DNA of 56,355 nt, taken from Bacillota bacterium (GTDB lineage: Bacteria > Bacillota > Dethiobacteria > Dethiobacterales > Dethiobacteraceae). The notes under the pieces were generated by a model, which was given only the letters and a program-made list of their open reading frames with translations, was not told the DNA's origin and searched no databases. The position numbers and the translations under genes were made by a program. Shown here in pieces: positions 16,074-24,889 of the stretch. Where the stretch lies: assembly GCA_012523945.1 (NCBI GenBank), contig JAAYSO010000135.1, positions 1 to 56,355 on the forward strand, given 5' to 3'. Within the stretch, counting starts at the first letter, position 1, and each line of letters starts with the position of its first letter.

Positions 16074-17006
16074 ATGGCAAAATTATTAAAGGTAAAAAAT
16101 GTGGCGTATTACTATACAGCGGAAGGTACCCGGATTCGGGCAGTTGACGGGGTTTCTTTATCTTTGCCTGCCGGTAAGGCTTTGGGTTTGGTGGGAGAAT
16201 CCGGGTCAGGAAAAAGTACTTTGGGAAAATTGATCGCCGGCCTGCTCAAGCCTCAACGCGGTTGCATTTATTTTGCCGGCGAACGGATTGAAGGCAAGAT
16301 GTTACCATCCATTCAGTATGTTTTTCAAAATAGTACTGCAGCCTTAAATCCACGAATGCGTGTTAAAAATTTAATTGAAGAAGGATTAATTATTCAGGGA
16401 AAATACCGGCGGCAACAAAGAATTAACAGGGTACTCACAGCCCTAAAGGCTGTAGGTTTGCCGGAAACTTTACTCTACCGCTTTCCACATGAATTAAGCG
16501 GCGGTCAAAAGCAAAGGGTTGCCATAGCCAGAGCACTGATTATGGACCCGCGCCTGCTTATTCTGGATGAGCCGGTGTCTTCTTTAGATGTAACGGCAGG
16601 TGCCCGTTTACTGGCTTTACTGAAAAGTTTACGCCAAGAAAAACATCTTGCCTATATTTTAATTTCACATGATCTTGCTGTTGTCAGGCAAGTTTGTGAC
16701 TATGTTGCCGTCATGTACGCAGGAAAAATTGTAGAAAGGGGAAAAGTAGAGCAAATTTTTAGCTCCCCAGGGCACTATTATACAAAAATGCTTTTGTCGG
16801 CACATCCTTCACCGGATCCAAAGCGGCGCTGTTTACCCAAAATTATAGGCGAGCCGGTTGATCCCAGCCACATTCCTGCAGGTTGCCGCTTCCATCCGCG
16901 CTGTCCCCAAGCTACCTTTGCCTGCAGTCACCGTCCCCCGGCATTTTTTGAAATAACTCCCGGACATTTAGTCGCTTGTCACCGGACTCAAACTCAAATA
17001 TTTTAA
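16074..17006 (+). CDS. Peptide ABC transporter, ATP-binding protein (OppF/DppF family)
   Basis: Second ATPase, 310 residues from ATG 16074 with SD AAAGAGG seven bases upstream; a longer frame from 15918 would overlap the previous gene heavily and is rejected. Walker A GESGSGKSTLGK, Q-loop VFQNSTAALNPR, signature LSGGQKQRVAIARAL, Walker B LLILDEPVSSLD and the switch His are present. The C-terminal cysteine motif (CRFHPRCPQATFAC...C) matches the partner. Last gene of the transporter operon. No clear terminator follows; the icd promoter is in the next 76 bases. Confidence 0.95.
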   Translation: MAKLLKVKNVAYYYTAEGTRIRAVDGVSLSLPAGKALGLVGESGSGKSTLGKLIAGLLKPQRGCIYFAGERIEGKMLPSIQYVFQNSTAALNPRMRVKNLIEEGLIIQGKYRRQQRINRVLTALKAVGLPETLLYRFPHELSGGQKQRVAIARALIMDPRLLILDEPVSSLDVTAGARLLALLKSLRQEKHLAYILISHDLAVVRQVCDYVAVMYAGKIVERGKVEQIFSSPGHYYTKMLLSAHPSPDPKRRCLPKIIGEPVDPSHIPAGCRFHPRCPQATFACSHRPPAFFEITPGHLVACHRTQTQIF

Positions 17007-17013
17007 ACGACCA

Positions 17014-17042
17014 TTTACAGTAAACCTTCTGCTTGTTATAAT
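17014..17042 (+). promoter_or_regulatory. Sigma-A type promoter for icd
   Basis: TTTACA at 17014-17019, 17-base spacer, TATAAT at 17037-17042, 40 bases before the isocitrate dehydrogenase ATG. Confidence 0.8.
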
Positions 17043-17082
17043 AATTAACATATGCCGATTAGTTAGTTAGAGGGAGGAAACA

Positions 17083-18084
17083 ATGTATAAAATAACACTT
17101 CTGCCTGGAGACGGGATTGGTCCGGAGATTACAGCAGCAACAACAAAGATTTTGGCTGCTACAGGTGTACCTATTGATTGGGAAGAACACCAGGCCGGCC
17201 AATTTGCCATTCCTGAATACGGGACACCTTTGCCGGAGCATGTGCTTGAGTCCATTAAAAAAAATAAAATAGCCCTTAAAGGACCTTTTACCACACCGGT
17301 AGGAACCGGATTCCGCAGTATAAACGTAGCTTTACGCAAAATCTTTGATACTTACGCCAATATTCGTCCGGCACGTACATATCCGGGCATCCGTACGCGT
17401 TACGATAATATTGACCTGGTTATGATTCGGGAAAACACAGAAGACCTTTACGCCGGTATAGAGCATATGGTAGGGGAAGATGCAGCTGAAAGCATAAAAA
17501 TTATTACCCGTAAAGGATCTGAGCGGATCTGCCGTTTTGCCTTTGAATACGCCATAAAGAATAACCGCCGTAAAGTTACGGCGGTGCATAAAGCAAATAT
17601 TATGAAATGTACTGACGGCTTGTTTTTGGAGGTAGCACGGGAGGTAGCAAAAGATTATCCGCAAATTGAGTTTAACGATCGCATTGTTGATAATATGTGC
17701 ATGCAGCTGGTAATGAGGCCGGAAGAATATGATGTAATGGTGGCGCCAAATCTGTATGGTGATATTGTTTCCGATCTGTGCGCCGGTTTAGTTGGCGGCC
17801 TCGGTGTTGTGCCGGGAGCTAATATCGGCGACGGGATTGCTATTTTTGAACCTGTACATGGCAGTGCACCAGAAATTGCCGGGCAGGATATTGCCAACCC
17901 CACAGCCTTAATTTTAACGGCAGTAATGATGTTACAGTTTTTAGGAGAAAAACGTGCTGCTGCTCAGGTGGAAAATGCACTTGCAGCCGTGATTAAGGAA
18001 GGGAAAACTGTTACCCCAGACCTGGGCGGAACGGCCAAATGCATGGAGATGGCGGATGCCATCATTGACAAAATGCATCAATAG
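17083..18084 (+). CDS. icd: Isocitrate dehydrogenase, NAD-dependent type (isocitrate/isopropylmalate dehydrogenase family)
   Basis: Oxidative decarboxylation of isocitrate to 2-oxoglutarate. 333 residues, the short NAD-type length. Motifs are LLPGDGIGPEI, the substrate loop GTGFRSINVALRKIFDTYANIRP, IRENTEDLYAGIEHM, the metal-binding DNMCMQL and NLYGDIVSDLCAG, and HGSAPEIAGQDIANP. The coenzyme segment has acidic/aliphatic residues rather than the Lys-Tyr of E. coli NADP enzymes, favouring NAD. The FRSINVALRK loop argues for isocitrate over isopropylmalate; a homoisocitrate activity cannot be excluded. Strong SD GAGGGAGG. It sits alone behind its own promoter and overlaps the convergent SASP gene by seven bases. 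Confidence 0.88.
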   Translation: MYKITLLPGDGIGPEITAATTKILAATGVPIDWEEHQAGQFAIPEYGTPLPEHVLESIKKNKIALKGPFTTPVGTGFRSINVALRKIFDTYANIRPARTYPGIRTRYDNIDLVMIRENTEDLYAGIEHMVGEDAAESIKIITRKGSERICRFAFEYAIKNNRRKVTAVHKANIMKCTDGLFLEVAREVAKDYPQIEFNDRIVDNMCMQLVMRPEEYDVMVAPNLYGDIVSDLCAGLVGGLGVVPGANIGDGIAIFEPVHGSAPEIAGQDIANPTALILTAVMMLQFLGEKRAAAQVENALAAVIKEGKTVTPDLGGTAKCMEMADAIIDKMHQ

Positions 18085-18395
18085 TTTTTTTGTGCCAATT
18101 CTTTTTCAGCCATTTCAATCATGCGTTTAACCATATTGCCGCCGATCCGGCCGCCAATGCGCCCGCCTACGGAACCGCAAAGGGCGGAAGGCACGTTTTG
18201 CCACCCTTTTTGCCGGATGTAAGTATCTATACCCAGCTCTGAAGCGATTTCATGCTTGTATTGCTCCAGTGCGGTCTCCCAGGAATTTGCTGAATTGGTA
18301 ATGCCTAGTTCTTGAGCTATTTCCATTTTAAATTTTTCCAGCGCCTGTTCCACACCCGGAACCAGGCGTTTTTTCTTACGTCCACCGTTTGCCAT
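18078..18395 (-). CDS. Small acid-soluble spore protein, alpha/beta type, with duplicated protease motif
   Basis: DNA-binding protein that coats and protects forespore DNA. 105 residues, longer than the usual 60-75. The C-terminal family signature is clear (GSVGGRIGGRIGGNMVKRMIEMAEKEL). The germination-protease motif E-[IV]-A-x-E-[LF]-G appears twice, in ALEKFKMEIAQELGI and ALEQYKHEIASELGI, two 15-residue segments identical at 11 positions; this looks like an internal duplication. A strong SD (AAGGAGGTG in the minus sense) precedes the ATG. The stop overlaps icd, with no terminator seen between the convergent genes. Forespore (sigma-G) expression is expected from the family; a convincing promoter was not found. 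Confidence 0.9.
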   Translation of the reverse strand: MANGGRKKKRLVPGVEQALEKFKMEIAQELGITNSANSWETALEQYKHEIASELGIDTYIRQKGWQNVPSALCGSVGGRIGGRIGGNMVKRMIEMAEKELAQKNY

Positions 18396-18430
18396 TTTAA
18401 CACCTCCTTGTTCCTATTGTTCATCAGCAA

Positions 18431-18447
18431 TCTGGAAGTTATCCAGA
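18431..18447. repeat. Short inverted repeat in the divergent SASP / YflT-like intergenic region
   Basis: TCTGG (18431-18435) and CCAGA (18443-18447) around a 7-base centre, in the 134-base gap between the divergently read genes at 18395 and 18530. It could be an operator or a weak leader hairpin. Nothing else in the gap is supported. Confidence 0.4.
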
Positions 18448-18529
18448 CAAAATTAACTTACTTTGTGAAATGCTGCGAGCATAGGAAACTGTTTTTCCAG
18501 GCAAGCTAGAAAAAAAGGAGTTGATGAAA

Positions 18530-18838
18530 ATGGCAAAAACATTCTTAACTTATTTTGACAATGGCAATGCCGCCCAGGAAGTAAAAAGACGCTTGCAAAC
18601 AGAAATTTTTGTAGTAGCAGTTAAACAATATGCAACCGATATGCCGGACAGTAATTTAAGTGTTTCCGCTTTAATGGTCGGATCCATGCCTAATTTGGCC
18701 CAGGGAATTTTCGGAACCGGAGCAACAGGGCAAAAAGGAGCTTATCTTTTAATTGTTCTGGATGAAGACGGTCATGAAGAGACCATTAAGAAAATGACGG
18801 AACAATACGGCGGCACTGTCATTAAAACTGAAAATTAG
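18530..18838 (+). CDS. Small protein resembling the YflT/17M general-stress domain
   Basis: 102 residues from ATG 18530, chosen because SD AAAGGAG ends nine bases upstream; ATG 18524 and TTG 18521 are too close. No catalytic motif is visible. The pattern is beta-alpha-beta at the N-terminus (FLTYFDNGNAAQEVKRRLQT), a Gly/Ala-containing middle (FGTGATGQKGAY), then LLIVLDEDGHEETIKKMTEQYGGTVIK. The ends resemble those of the larger stress protein at 51877, suggesting the same fold. The final codons overlap the convergent deacetylase gene. Function unknown; a spore or stress role is only a guess from its neighbours. Confidence 0.65.
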   Translation: MAKTFLTYFDNGNAAQEVKRRLQTEIFVVAVKQYATDMPDSNLSVSALMVGSMPNLAQGIFGTGATGQKGAYLLIVLDEDGHEETIKKMTEQYGGTVIKTEN

Positions 18839-19938
18839 TAATCATCAGAGTTATAAAGGCGGATTTTTTTTCCACCGGTGGCAGTCTCCGCCAATTTGTC
18901 GGCAAATTCTTCCGGAAAGGTAATAGTTTCAGGATCCCCGTCACTAAAATATCGTAAATGTGGATGTTGCCGAAAATACTCAAGCCACTTGGGCAGTTCC
19001 TGTCCATCGGCACGTACACGCGGTAAACGCAGGGGATCAAAATTTTTCGCGTAAGGAGAGGGAGCCGGGTTTGCCCCTACCAACAAAATTGCTTCGTTTT
19101 TATAGGTAATATCCTCCCAGATTCCGGCAAGCAGATGGTCGTCTTCCCGCGGGCGTGCACCGTATGGCAACGCCAAACTTCTAACCTGGTAATCGGGCAA
19201 ATATTTTAAAGTCGACTGCACATTTTTTGCCAGTGCTTTAATAGCTTCCTCCCGAGAGATTTTTGCTAAGTTCTCATGGTTATAGGCATGATTGCCAATT
19301 TCAAAACCCCACTCTACCAGTGCTTTTAGCTTCTTTTCCACATAGGCTTGCTGGCGGAAGGGCACGGGGTAATAGATATAAAAAGTTCCGGCTACTGAAA
19401 AATCATCATACTTTTCCGCCATTTCCAAGAGGATGGCCACCGCACAGTCCGGATCCAGGACTGTTTTATTCTCTTCATCTTCCAGATAACGAAACTGGCC
19501 TAATGTTCCGTCATCAAAGGTTAAAACAAAAGGTGTGGTGCCCGGAGGCACGTTTATATTGCCTGACAATAAATCCATTAAATTGACGGGACGATAACCT
19601 TCCAGGTAGAGAGTTTCCAGATCAGAGCGAAAGTTTTCCACGGTTCTTCTCCAGGAACCTTCCTCGCCGCCGATTTCGTGGTACATCAGAATCATTACCT
19701 GGCCCAATTCATTTGGATGCAGGTGCAGAATGTCCTCTACAGTATTTTCTGCTTCTTCAGGCCCGGCATTTTCTGTTTCTTCACCGGGCGGTGCAATCTC
19801 ATTTTCGGTGGGCAAAGGAGTTTCTATACTTGGTTCATTACTGTTTTCCGGCGGAAGATTCCGCGCCGTTGTTTGCCGGCATCCGGTGCCGGTAAGTGAA
19901 AACAATAAGATTAGCAATAATATTAGTGCTTTTATCAG
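18835..19938 (-). CDS. Polysaccharide deacetylase, probable lipoprotein
   Basis: NodB-fold deacetylase of cell-wall polymers. A hydrophobic signal with a lipobox-like LTGTGC (Cys20 from the proposed start) is followed by a low-complexity Pro/Glu/Asn linker (about 25-75), then the catalytic domain: MILMYHEI, the metal/base motif LTFDDG, EIGNHAYNHENL with HxxxH, and LPYGARP. Catalytic residues look intact, unlike the deacetylase-fold genes near 48-50 kb. The SD (AGGAGG, minus strand, complement of 19944-19949) points to CTG at 19938, which gives a normal-length signal peptide; the longest frame begins at TTG 20022. 367 residues. It could act on peptidoglycan or spore cortex. It is convergent with the gene at 18530. 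Confidence 0.85.
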   Translation of the reverse strand: MIKALILLLILLFSLTGTGCRQTTARNLPPENSNEPSIETPLPTENEIAPPGEETENAGPEEAENTVEDILHLHPNELGQVMILMYHEIGGEEGSWRRTVENFRSDLETLYLEGYRPVNLMDLLSGNINVPPGTTPFVLTFDDGTLGQFRYLEDEENKTVLDPDCAVAILLEMAEKYDDFSVAGTFYIYYPVPFRQQAYVEKKLKALVEWGFEIGNHAYNHENLAKISREEAIKALAKNVQSTLKYLPDYQVRSLALPYGARPREDDHLLAGIWEDITYKNEAILLVGANPAPSPYAKNFDPLRLPRVRADGQELPKWLEYFRQHPHLRYFSDGDPETITFPEEFADKLAETATGGKKIRLYNSDDY

Positions 19939-19980
19939 TACCACCTCCTGAGTTAACTTTATCACAGATCCGTCTTCTTG

Positions 19981-19994
19981 TAACTTTAAAGTTA
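19981..19994. repeat. Perfect 14-bp palindrome upstream of the deacetylase
   Basis: TAACTTTAAAGTTA reads the same on both strands. It lies 43 bases upstream of the proposed deacetylase start, in the divergent region shared with dprA, where a dimeric regulator could bind. No regulator is identified. Confidence 0.45.
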
Positions 19995-20040
19995 ATAACC
20001 GGAACTTTATTACCGATTCCAAATGTTATCTTAAGAACGG

Positions 20041-20069
20041 TTGTTCGCCGGAGTTGTTTATGATATAAT
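20041..20069 (+). promoter_or_regulatory. Sigma-A type promoter for dprA-topA
   Basis: TTGTTC at 20041-20046, 17-base spacer, TATAAT at 20064-20069. The leader to the dprA ATG would be about 155 bases and contains the hairpin at 20086. Confidence 0.72.
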
Positions 20070-20085
20070 ACAAATCAACGTAGTA

Positions 20086-20109
20086 CAAGCCGGGCAGAAG
20101 TCCGGCTTG
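20086..20109 (+). promoter_or_regulatory. Leader hairpin upstream of dprA
   Basis: Perfect eight-pair stem CAAGCCGG (20086-20093) with CCGGCTTG (20102-20109), 8-base loop, followed by CTTTATAT. The T-tract is too poor for a confident terminator. It may be a 5' leader structure or a weak attenuator. The remaining leader to 20231 shows nothing else I can support. Confidence 0.5.
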
Positions 20110-20231
20110 CTTTATATAGACTAAATGAAAAATATTTAGCGTAATACCCATGCTTTTGAAATTATACAGCAGGGCAGGAAACAACCGGTAAGTGTAGAAT
20201 CTAAGGCGATAAGCCAAAAGGAGTTAGGCTG

Positions 20232-21305
20232 ATGCATGACTTGCCATTTTGGTTGGCTTTGAATTGCATTTCTGTCTTGGGAGCCCGGCGGATACAGAAG
20301 CTGTTGCAGTATTGTCAAGGCAATGCACAAGCTGCTTTTACCCTGAGAGCAGGCCAATTGACGGAAGCCGGCCTACCGCCAAAGGTTGTAGACACGATTC
20401 TCAGAGAGAGGGAAAAAATAGACCCCTTTCGGGAGCTGGAGCGCTGCCACAGTTTGGGTGTGCAGGTACTAACGTTAAAAGATGCAACTTACCCTGCTTT
20501 ATTAAAAGAAATTCACGATCCGCCACCGGTACTTTATTATCGCGGTCAGATTGAGGTGCTAAACAGTTTTGCCGTGGCTGTGGTCGGTTCCCGCAAAGCA
20601 ACTGCCTATGGGAAGACAACGGCAGAAAAAATTAGTTATGACCTGGCACACTCTGAAGTGGTAATAGTCAGCGGTATGGCACGAGGTATTGATACTTATG
20701 CACATATAGGTGCCTTGAAAGGAAAAGGAAAAACAATTGCCGTTTTAGGCTGTGGTTTGGATATCTGTTATCCCCCGGAAAATAAGGGTTTGAGGGAAAA
20801 AATTGTCCGGCAGGGAGCCGTTATCAGTGAATTTCCTTTAGGAACACCGCCCAAACCGGCTCATTTCCCTATGCGCAACCGGATTATAAGCGGTCTGTCC
20901 CGGGCCGTTATCGTGGTGGAAGCGGCGGAAAGAAGCGGTGCTTTAATTACTGCCGATTGTGCCCTTGAACAGGGGCGTGACGTTTTTGCCGTGCCGGGAA
21001 GCATTAAAAGCCCCTACAGCAAAGGATGTCATAAATTAATTAAAGAAGGGGCGGCTGTGGCTGAAAGTGCAGATGATATTTTATTGGAACTGGGCAGAGA
21101 ACCGGTGGCAAAGGCAGAAAACTCCGGCAAGATTTCCGCTCAAGCCGCCGCGGTTTTGGCAAGTATGGAATATGAACCTGTCCATTTTGATACAATAGTT
21201 ACTGCCTGCGGCCTCTCTGCGGCCGAATTAGCCGTCATTTTAACTGAATTGGAATTAAACGGCATGATCAAAAAAATGGCCGGTAACTTCTATTTACGTG
21301 TGTAG
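20232..21305 (+). CDS. dprA: DNA-processing protein DprA (Smf)
   Basis: Loads RecA on incoming single-stranded DNA during transformation; widespread even in bacteria not known to be competent. 357 residues. An N-terminal helix-hairpin-helix-like region is followed by the Rossmann domain with VGSRKATAYGK, VSGMARGIDTYAH, AVLGCGLDICYPPEN, EFPLGTPPKPAHFPMRNRIISGLS and ALEQGRDVFAVPGS. A C-terminal winged-helix-like segment (about 300-357) is present. ATG with SD AAAGGAG eight bases upstream. First gene of the dprA-topA-trmFO-xerC-hslVU-codY series, the same order as in B. subtilis. Confidence 0.96.
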   Translation: MHDLPFWLALNCISVLGARRIQKLLQYCQGNAQAAFTLRAGQLTEAGLPPKVVDTILREREKIDPFRELERCHSLGVQVLTLKDATYPALLKEIHDPPPVLYYRGQIEVLNSFAVAVVGSRKATAYGKTTAEKISYDLAHSEVVIVSGMARGIDTYAHIGALKGKGKTIAVLGCGLDICYPPENKGLREKIVRQGAVISEFPLGTPPKPAHFPMRNRIISGLSRAVIVVEAAERSGALITADCALEQGRDVFAVPGSIKSPYSKGCHKLIKEGAAVAESADDILLELGREPVAKAENSGKISAQAAAVLASMEYEPVHFDTIVTACGLSAAELAVILTELELNGMIKKMAGNFYLRV

Positions 21306-21363
21306 GAAAAAACTGTGGTCTAATCTAGTAGTAATAGAGTATGCAGCCTATTGGGGGTGCCAT

Positions 21364-23496
21364 ATGTCTAATTATTTAGTTATTGTTGAATCACCGACGA
21401 AAGCAAAAACAATCAAAAAGTTTTTAGGTAAAAGGTATAATGTTGTTGCCTCATTAGGTCATGTCATCGATCTGCCTAAAAGCCAGTTTGGGATTGATAT
21501 TGAAAACAATTTTCAGCCCAAATATATTACTATACGCGGTAAGGGCAAAATCTTAAATGAATTGAAAAAAGCCAGTAAAAATGCAAAAAAGGTTTATCTG
21601 GCAGCCGACCCGGACCGGGAAGGTGAAGCAATTTCCTGGCATTTATCCCGGGCACTGGGAATTAATGAAGAGGACCCGTGCCGGGTTGAATTTAATGAGA
21701 TTACGAAAAATGCAGTAAAGGAAGCCTTTAAAAAACCCCGTCCCATCGATCAGAACCGGGTAAATGCACAACAAGCACGACGTATTCTTGATCGTTTTGT
21801 CGGTTACAAAATTTCCCCCTTACTGTGGAAGAAAGTAAAAAAGGGACTGTCTGCAGGTCGTGTTCAATCTGTTGCTTTACGTTTAATCGTGGAACGGGAA
21901 GAAGAAATTGGAAATTTTATCCCGCAGGAGTACTGGTCATTAGATGCAGTTTTAAAGGGCAAAGAAGGGATTTTTACCGCCCGCTATTATGGTAAAAAAG
22001 GGAAAAAGCATATTCCTGCCACCCAGGCGGAAACGGAAGAAATTTTAAAGGCAATTAAAGAGCAAGATTTTATTGTCGCGGAAGTTAACAAAAGGGAACG
22101 TAAAAGAAAACCTGCACCTCCTTTTACCACCAGCAGTCTCCAGCAGGAGGCTTCCAGGAAACTTGGTTTTACCACCAGAAAAACCATGATGATTGCTCAG
22201 CAATTGTATGAAGGTTTGAATATCGGTAAAGAAGGTGTGGTAGGTCTAATTACTTATATACGTACCGATGCTACCCGCATTTCCACCGCTGCCCAAGCGG
22301 AAGCACGGGCATATATAGAAAGTGCCTATGGCAAAACTTATGTCCCGGGCGTACCGCCTGTTTATACAGCTAAAAAAGGTGCCCAGGAAGCGCATGAAGC
22401 TATCCGTCCCACTTCTGTAATCCGGACCCCAAAGGAGCTAAAGGATTTTTTGACGCGGGATCAACTACGTTTATACAAGCTGGTCTGGGAGCGTTTTGTG
22501 GCCAGTCAGATGAGCCCCGCCGTCTATGATACGGTCACGGCCAAAATCCATGCCGGGCCTTATGAGTTTCGTGCCTCTGGTTCACAAATTAAGTTTGACG
22601 GGTTTATGCGTTTATATATTGAAGGTCAGGACGATGAAGAAAAAGAAGAAAGCGGCCTGCTGCCGCCTTTGGCAAAAGACGAAAAACTGGAGCCGCTGGA
22701 GTTTAAACCGGAACAACATTTTACACAGCCGCCGCCGCGCTTTAGTGAGGCTATGCTGGTACGTATGCTTGAGGAAAAAGGTATTGGGCGACCCAGTACT
22801 TATGCTCCCATTATTAATACCCTGCAAGCCCGCGGCTATGTCACCCGGGAGAAAAAAGTTTTCTACGCTACGGAATTAGGCAAAGTGGTTTTAGAGCAGC
22901 TTCTTGATTTTTTCCCCGATATTTTTGACGTTGATTTTACCGCCCAAATGGAGGAAAAACTTGATCAAGTTGCTACCGGCAATTTGGATTGGCTAGATGT
23001 TATTCGTGACTTTTATGAAAATTTTTCTGCTCGTTTAAAAGTGGCTGAAGAACAGATGCAAGAAGTAGTGCTGGAACCGGAAGAAAGTGATGAAGAATGC
23101 CCTAATTGCGGGCGACGTTTAGTTTATAAAATGGGACGTTATGGCAGATTTCTTGCCTGTCCCGGCTTTCCCGAATGTCGCTTTGCCAAGCCCATTGTGA
23201 AGGAAATAAATGTTGATTGTCCTAAATGCGGAAAACCCATCGTGGAACGCAGAACTAAAAAAGGGCGCAAATTTTATGGCTGCAGCGGCTATCCGGACTG
23301 CGACTTTACCTCGTGGGAGTTGCCACAAAAAGAAAAATGTCCCCATTGCGGTTATATCACTGTCCAAAAAGGCAAAAAACTTGTGTGTGCCAATGCCGAT
23401 TGCGCCGAAGTGATTAAGGAGCTTGCAGCAAACAGCAGCAAAAAGAAGACAAGGGCGGCATCTGGCGCAGCCGCCGGGAGGAAACCAAATGAGTAA
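21364..23496 (+). CDS. topA: DNA topoisomerase I
   Basis: Type IA topoisomerase that relaxes negative supercoils. 710 residues from ATG 21364 (SD GGGGGTG four to five bases upstream); the longer frame from 21298 overlaps dprA and is unlikely. TOPRIM domain: [11 protein letters not shown] and [15 protein letters not shown]. The active-site Tyr298 lies in [14 protein letters not shown]. Three C-terminal four-cysteine zinc ribbons are visible (CPNCGRRLV..., CPKCGKPIV..., CPHCGYITV...), followed by a basic tail. The 3' end overlaps trmFO by eight bases. Confidence 0.97.
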   Translation: MSNYLVIVESPTKAKTIKKFLGKRYNVVASLGHVIDLPKSQFGIDIENNFQPKYITIRGKGKILNELKKASKNAKKVYLAADPDREGEAISWHLSRALGINEEDPCRVEFNEITKNAVKEAFKKPRPIDQNRVNAQQARRILDRFVGYKISPLLWKKVKKGLSAGRVQSVALRLIVEREEEIGNFIPQEYWSLDAVLKGKEGIFTARYYGKKGKKHIPATQAETEEILKAIKEQDFIVAEVNKRERKRKPAPPFTTSSLQQEASRKLGFTTRKTMMIAQQLYEGLNIGKEGVVGLITYIRTDATRISTAAQAEARAYIESAYGKTYVPGVPPVYTAKKGAQEAHEAIRPTSVIRTPKELKDFLTRDQLRLYKLVWERFVASQMSPAVYDTVTAKIHAGPYEFRASGSQIKFDGFMRLYIEGQDDEEKEESGLLPPLAKDEKLEPLEFKPEQHFTQPPPRFSEAMLVRMLEEKGIGRPSTYAPIINTLQARGYVTREKKVFYATELGKVVLEQLLDFFPDIFDVDFTAQMEEKLDQVATGNLDWLDVIRDFYENFSARLKVAEEQMQEVVLEPEESDEECPNCGRRLVYKMGRYGRFLACPGFPECRFAKPIVKEINVDCPKCGKPIVERRTKKGRKFYGCSGYPDCDFTSWELPQKEKCPHCGYITVQKGKKLVCANADCAEVIKELAANSSKKKTRAASGAAAGRKPNE

Positions 23497-24802
23497 GATA
23501 ATCGTTGTGGGAGGAGGCCTGGCGGGGGCTGAAGCAGCTTGGCAGGCTGCCGAAGCAGGTTTTCCCGTCTGGTTATACGAAATGCGCCCGGCAAAAATGA
23601 CGCCGGCCCACCGCACTGATAAGCTGGCTGAATTGGTGTGCAGTAATTCTCTACGCGCCGCAGCAATTGAAAACGCCGTTGGTCTGTTGAAAGAAGAAAT
23701 GCGTCGCCTGAATTCATTAATTATGGCCCAAGCTGATTTGCATGCCGTACCGGCCGGCGGGGCTTTGGCCGTGGATAGGGAAGCCTTTGCCGCCGGGGTT
23801 ACTGCTGCCGTTAAGTCACATCCCGCCATCCGCGTCATCAATGAAGAAATACGTGAAATACCGGACTGTAAAAACAACCCTGTGATTATTGCCACCGGTC
23901 CTTTAACTTCAGACACTTTGGCGGAGGAAATCGCCAAATTAACCGGCCAGGACTCACTCTTTTTCTATGATGCGGCGGCCCCCATAGTAACGGCAGATTC
24001 CATTGCCGAAGAGCGTGTCTTCAGAGCTTCCCGCTATGGCAAAGGAAGTGCAGACTATATTAACTGCCCCATGGATAAGGAGGAGTATACCCGTTTTTAC
24101 GAGGCGTTACTTGCAGCTGACGTGCATTATGGACATTTAAGTGAAGAGGACAGGTATTTCGAAGGCTGCATGCCTATAGAAGTATTGGCGGCCCGCGGTT
24201 ATGACACTTTACGTTATGGACCACTGAAGCCGGTTGGACTGGCAGATCCCAAAACCGGTAAAACACCTTTTGCCGTGGTACAGTTGCGGCAAGATAATGC
24301 GGCGGGAACTCTTTACAATCTGGTGGGCTTTCAGACTCGCTTGCGCCAGCCGGAACAAAAAAGAGTTTTCCGGCTGATTCCCGGTTTAGAGCAGGCTGAA
24401 TTTGTCCGCTACGGTATGATACATCGTAATACCTATATTAATTCACCGACTCTTTTACTTCCTACATTGCAGTTTCACAGTAAACCGGGACTTTTTTTTG
24501 CCGGACAAATGACAGGGGTAGAAGGTTATGTAGAATCAGCAGGCATGGGTTTAATTGCCGGCCTGAATGCTGCCAGGCTTGTAGCCGGTAAAACCCCTCT
24601 TGTCTGGCCTCCTGAGACTGCTCTGGGGGCATTGACTCGCTATATCACCACTCCCCAAAAAGCAGATTTTCAACCTATGAATGTTAATTTTGGTCTCTTC
24701 CCGCCGCTGGACAAACGCGTGCCTAAAAAAGAGCGTAAACGGGAGCTTGCCAGGCGCGCTCTGGCGGCAGTGGAGAATTTTAGCAAAGAAAAGCTGTTTT
24801 AG
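23489..24802 (+). CDS. trmFO: Folate-dependent tRNA (uracil-54-C5)-methyltransferase TrmFO (Gid)
   Basis: FAD protein that makes ribothymidine at tRNA position 54 using methylenetetrahydrofolate. 437 residues from ATG 23489 (SD GGGAGG). The FAD-binding N-terminus is [16 protein letters not shown]; the conserved cysteine motifs LVCSNSLRA and [11 protein letters not shown] are present; the C-terminal [19 protein letters not shown]-like stretch is intact. A longer frame from 23423 lies inside topA and is not used. Sits between topA and xerC as in B. subtilis. Confidence 0.97.
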   Translation: MSKIIVVGGGLAGAEAAWQAAEAGFPVWLYEMRPAKMTPAHRTDKLAELVCSNSLRAAAIENAVGLLKEEMRRLNSLIMAQADLHAVPAGGALAVDREAFAAGVTAAVKSHPAIRVINEEIREIPDCKNNPVIIATGPLTSDTLAEEIAKLTGQDSLFFYDAAAPIVTADSIAEERVFRASRYGKGSADYINCPMDKEEYTRFYEALLAADVHYGHLSEEDRYFEGCMPIEVLAARGYDTLRYGPLKPVGLADPKTGKTPFAVVQLRQDNAAGTLYNLVGFQTRLRQPEQKRVFRLIPGLEQAEFVRYGMIHRNTYINSPTLLLPTLQFHSKPGLFFAGQMTGVEGYVESAGMGLIAGLNAARLVAGKTPLVWPPETALGALTRYITTPQKADFQPMNVNFGLFPPLDKRVPKKERKRELARRALAAVENFSKEKLF

Positions 24803-24833
24803 CCTGTCTTTACCAGATATTTTTAAATCCGAC

Positions 24834-24863
24834 TTGCATAAAGAGCTTTTATTATGTTAAAAT
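24834..24863 (+). promoter_or_regulatory. Promoter for xerC-hslVU-codY
   Basis: TTGCAT at 24834-24839, 18-base spacer, TAAAAT at 24858-24863. Transcription would begin near 24870, after the ATG at 24854, which is why the xerC start is placed at 24890. Confidence 0.65.
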
Positions 24864-24889
24864 ATTTTGAAAAAGGAGACTGCCGTCGG

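Noticed and set aside
23119-23937. 272-codon minus-strand ORF opposite topA/trmFO
   Set aside because: Antisense of the conserved zinc ribbons and FAD domain; no SD or family match.
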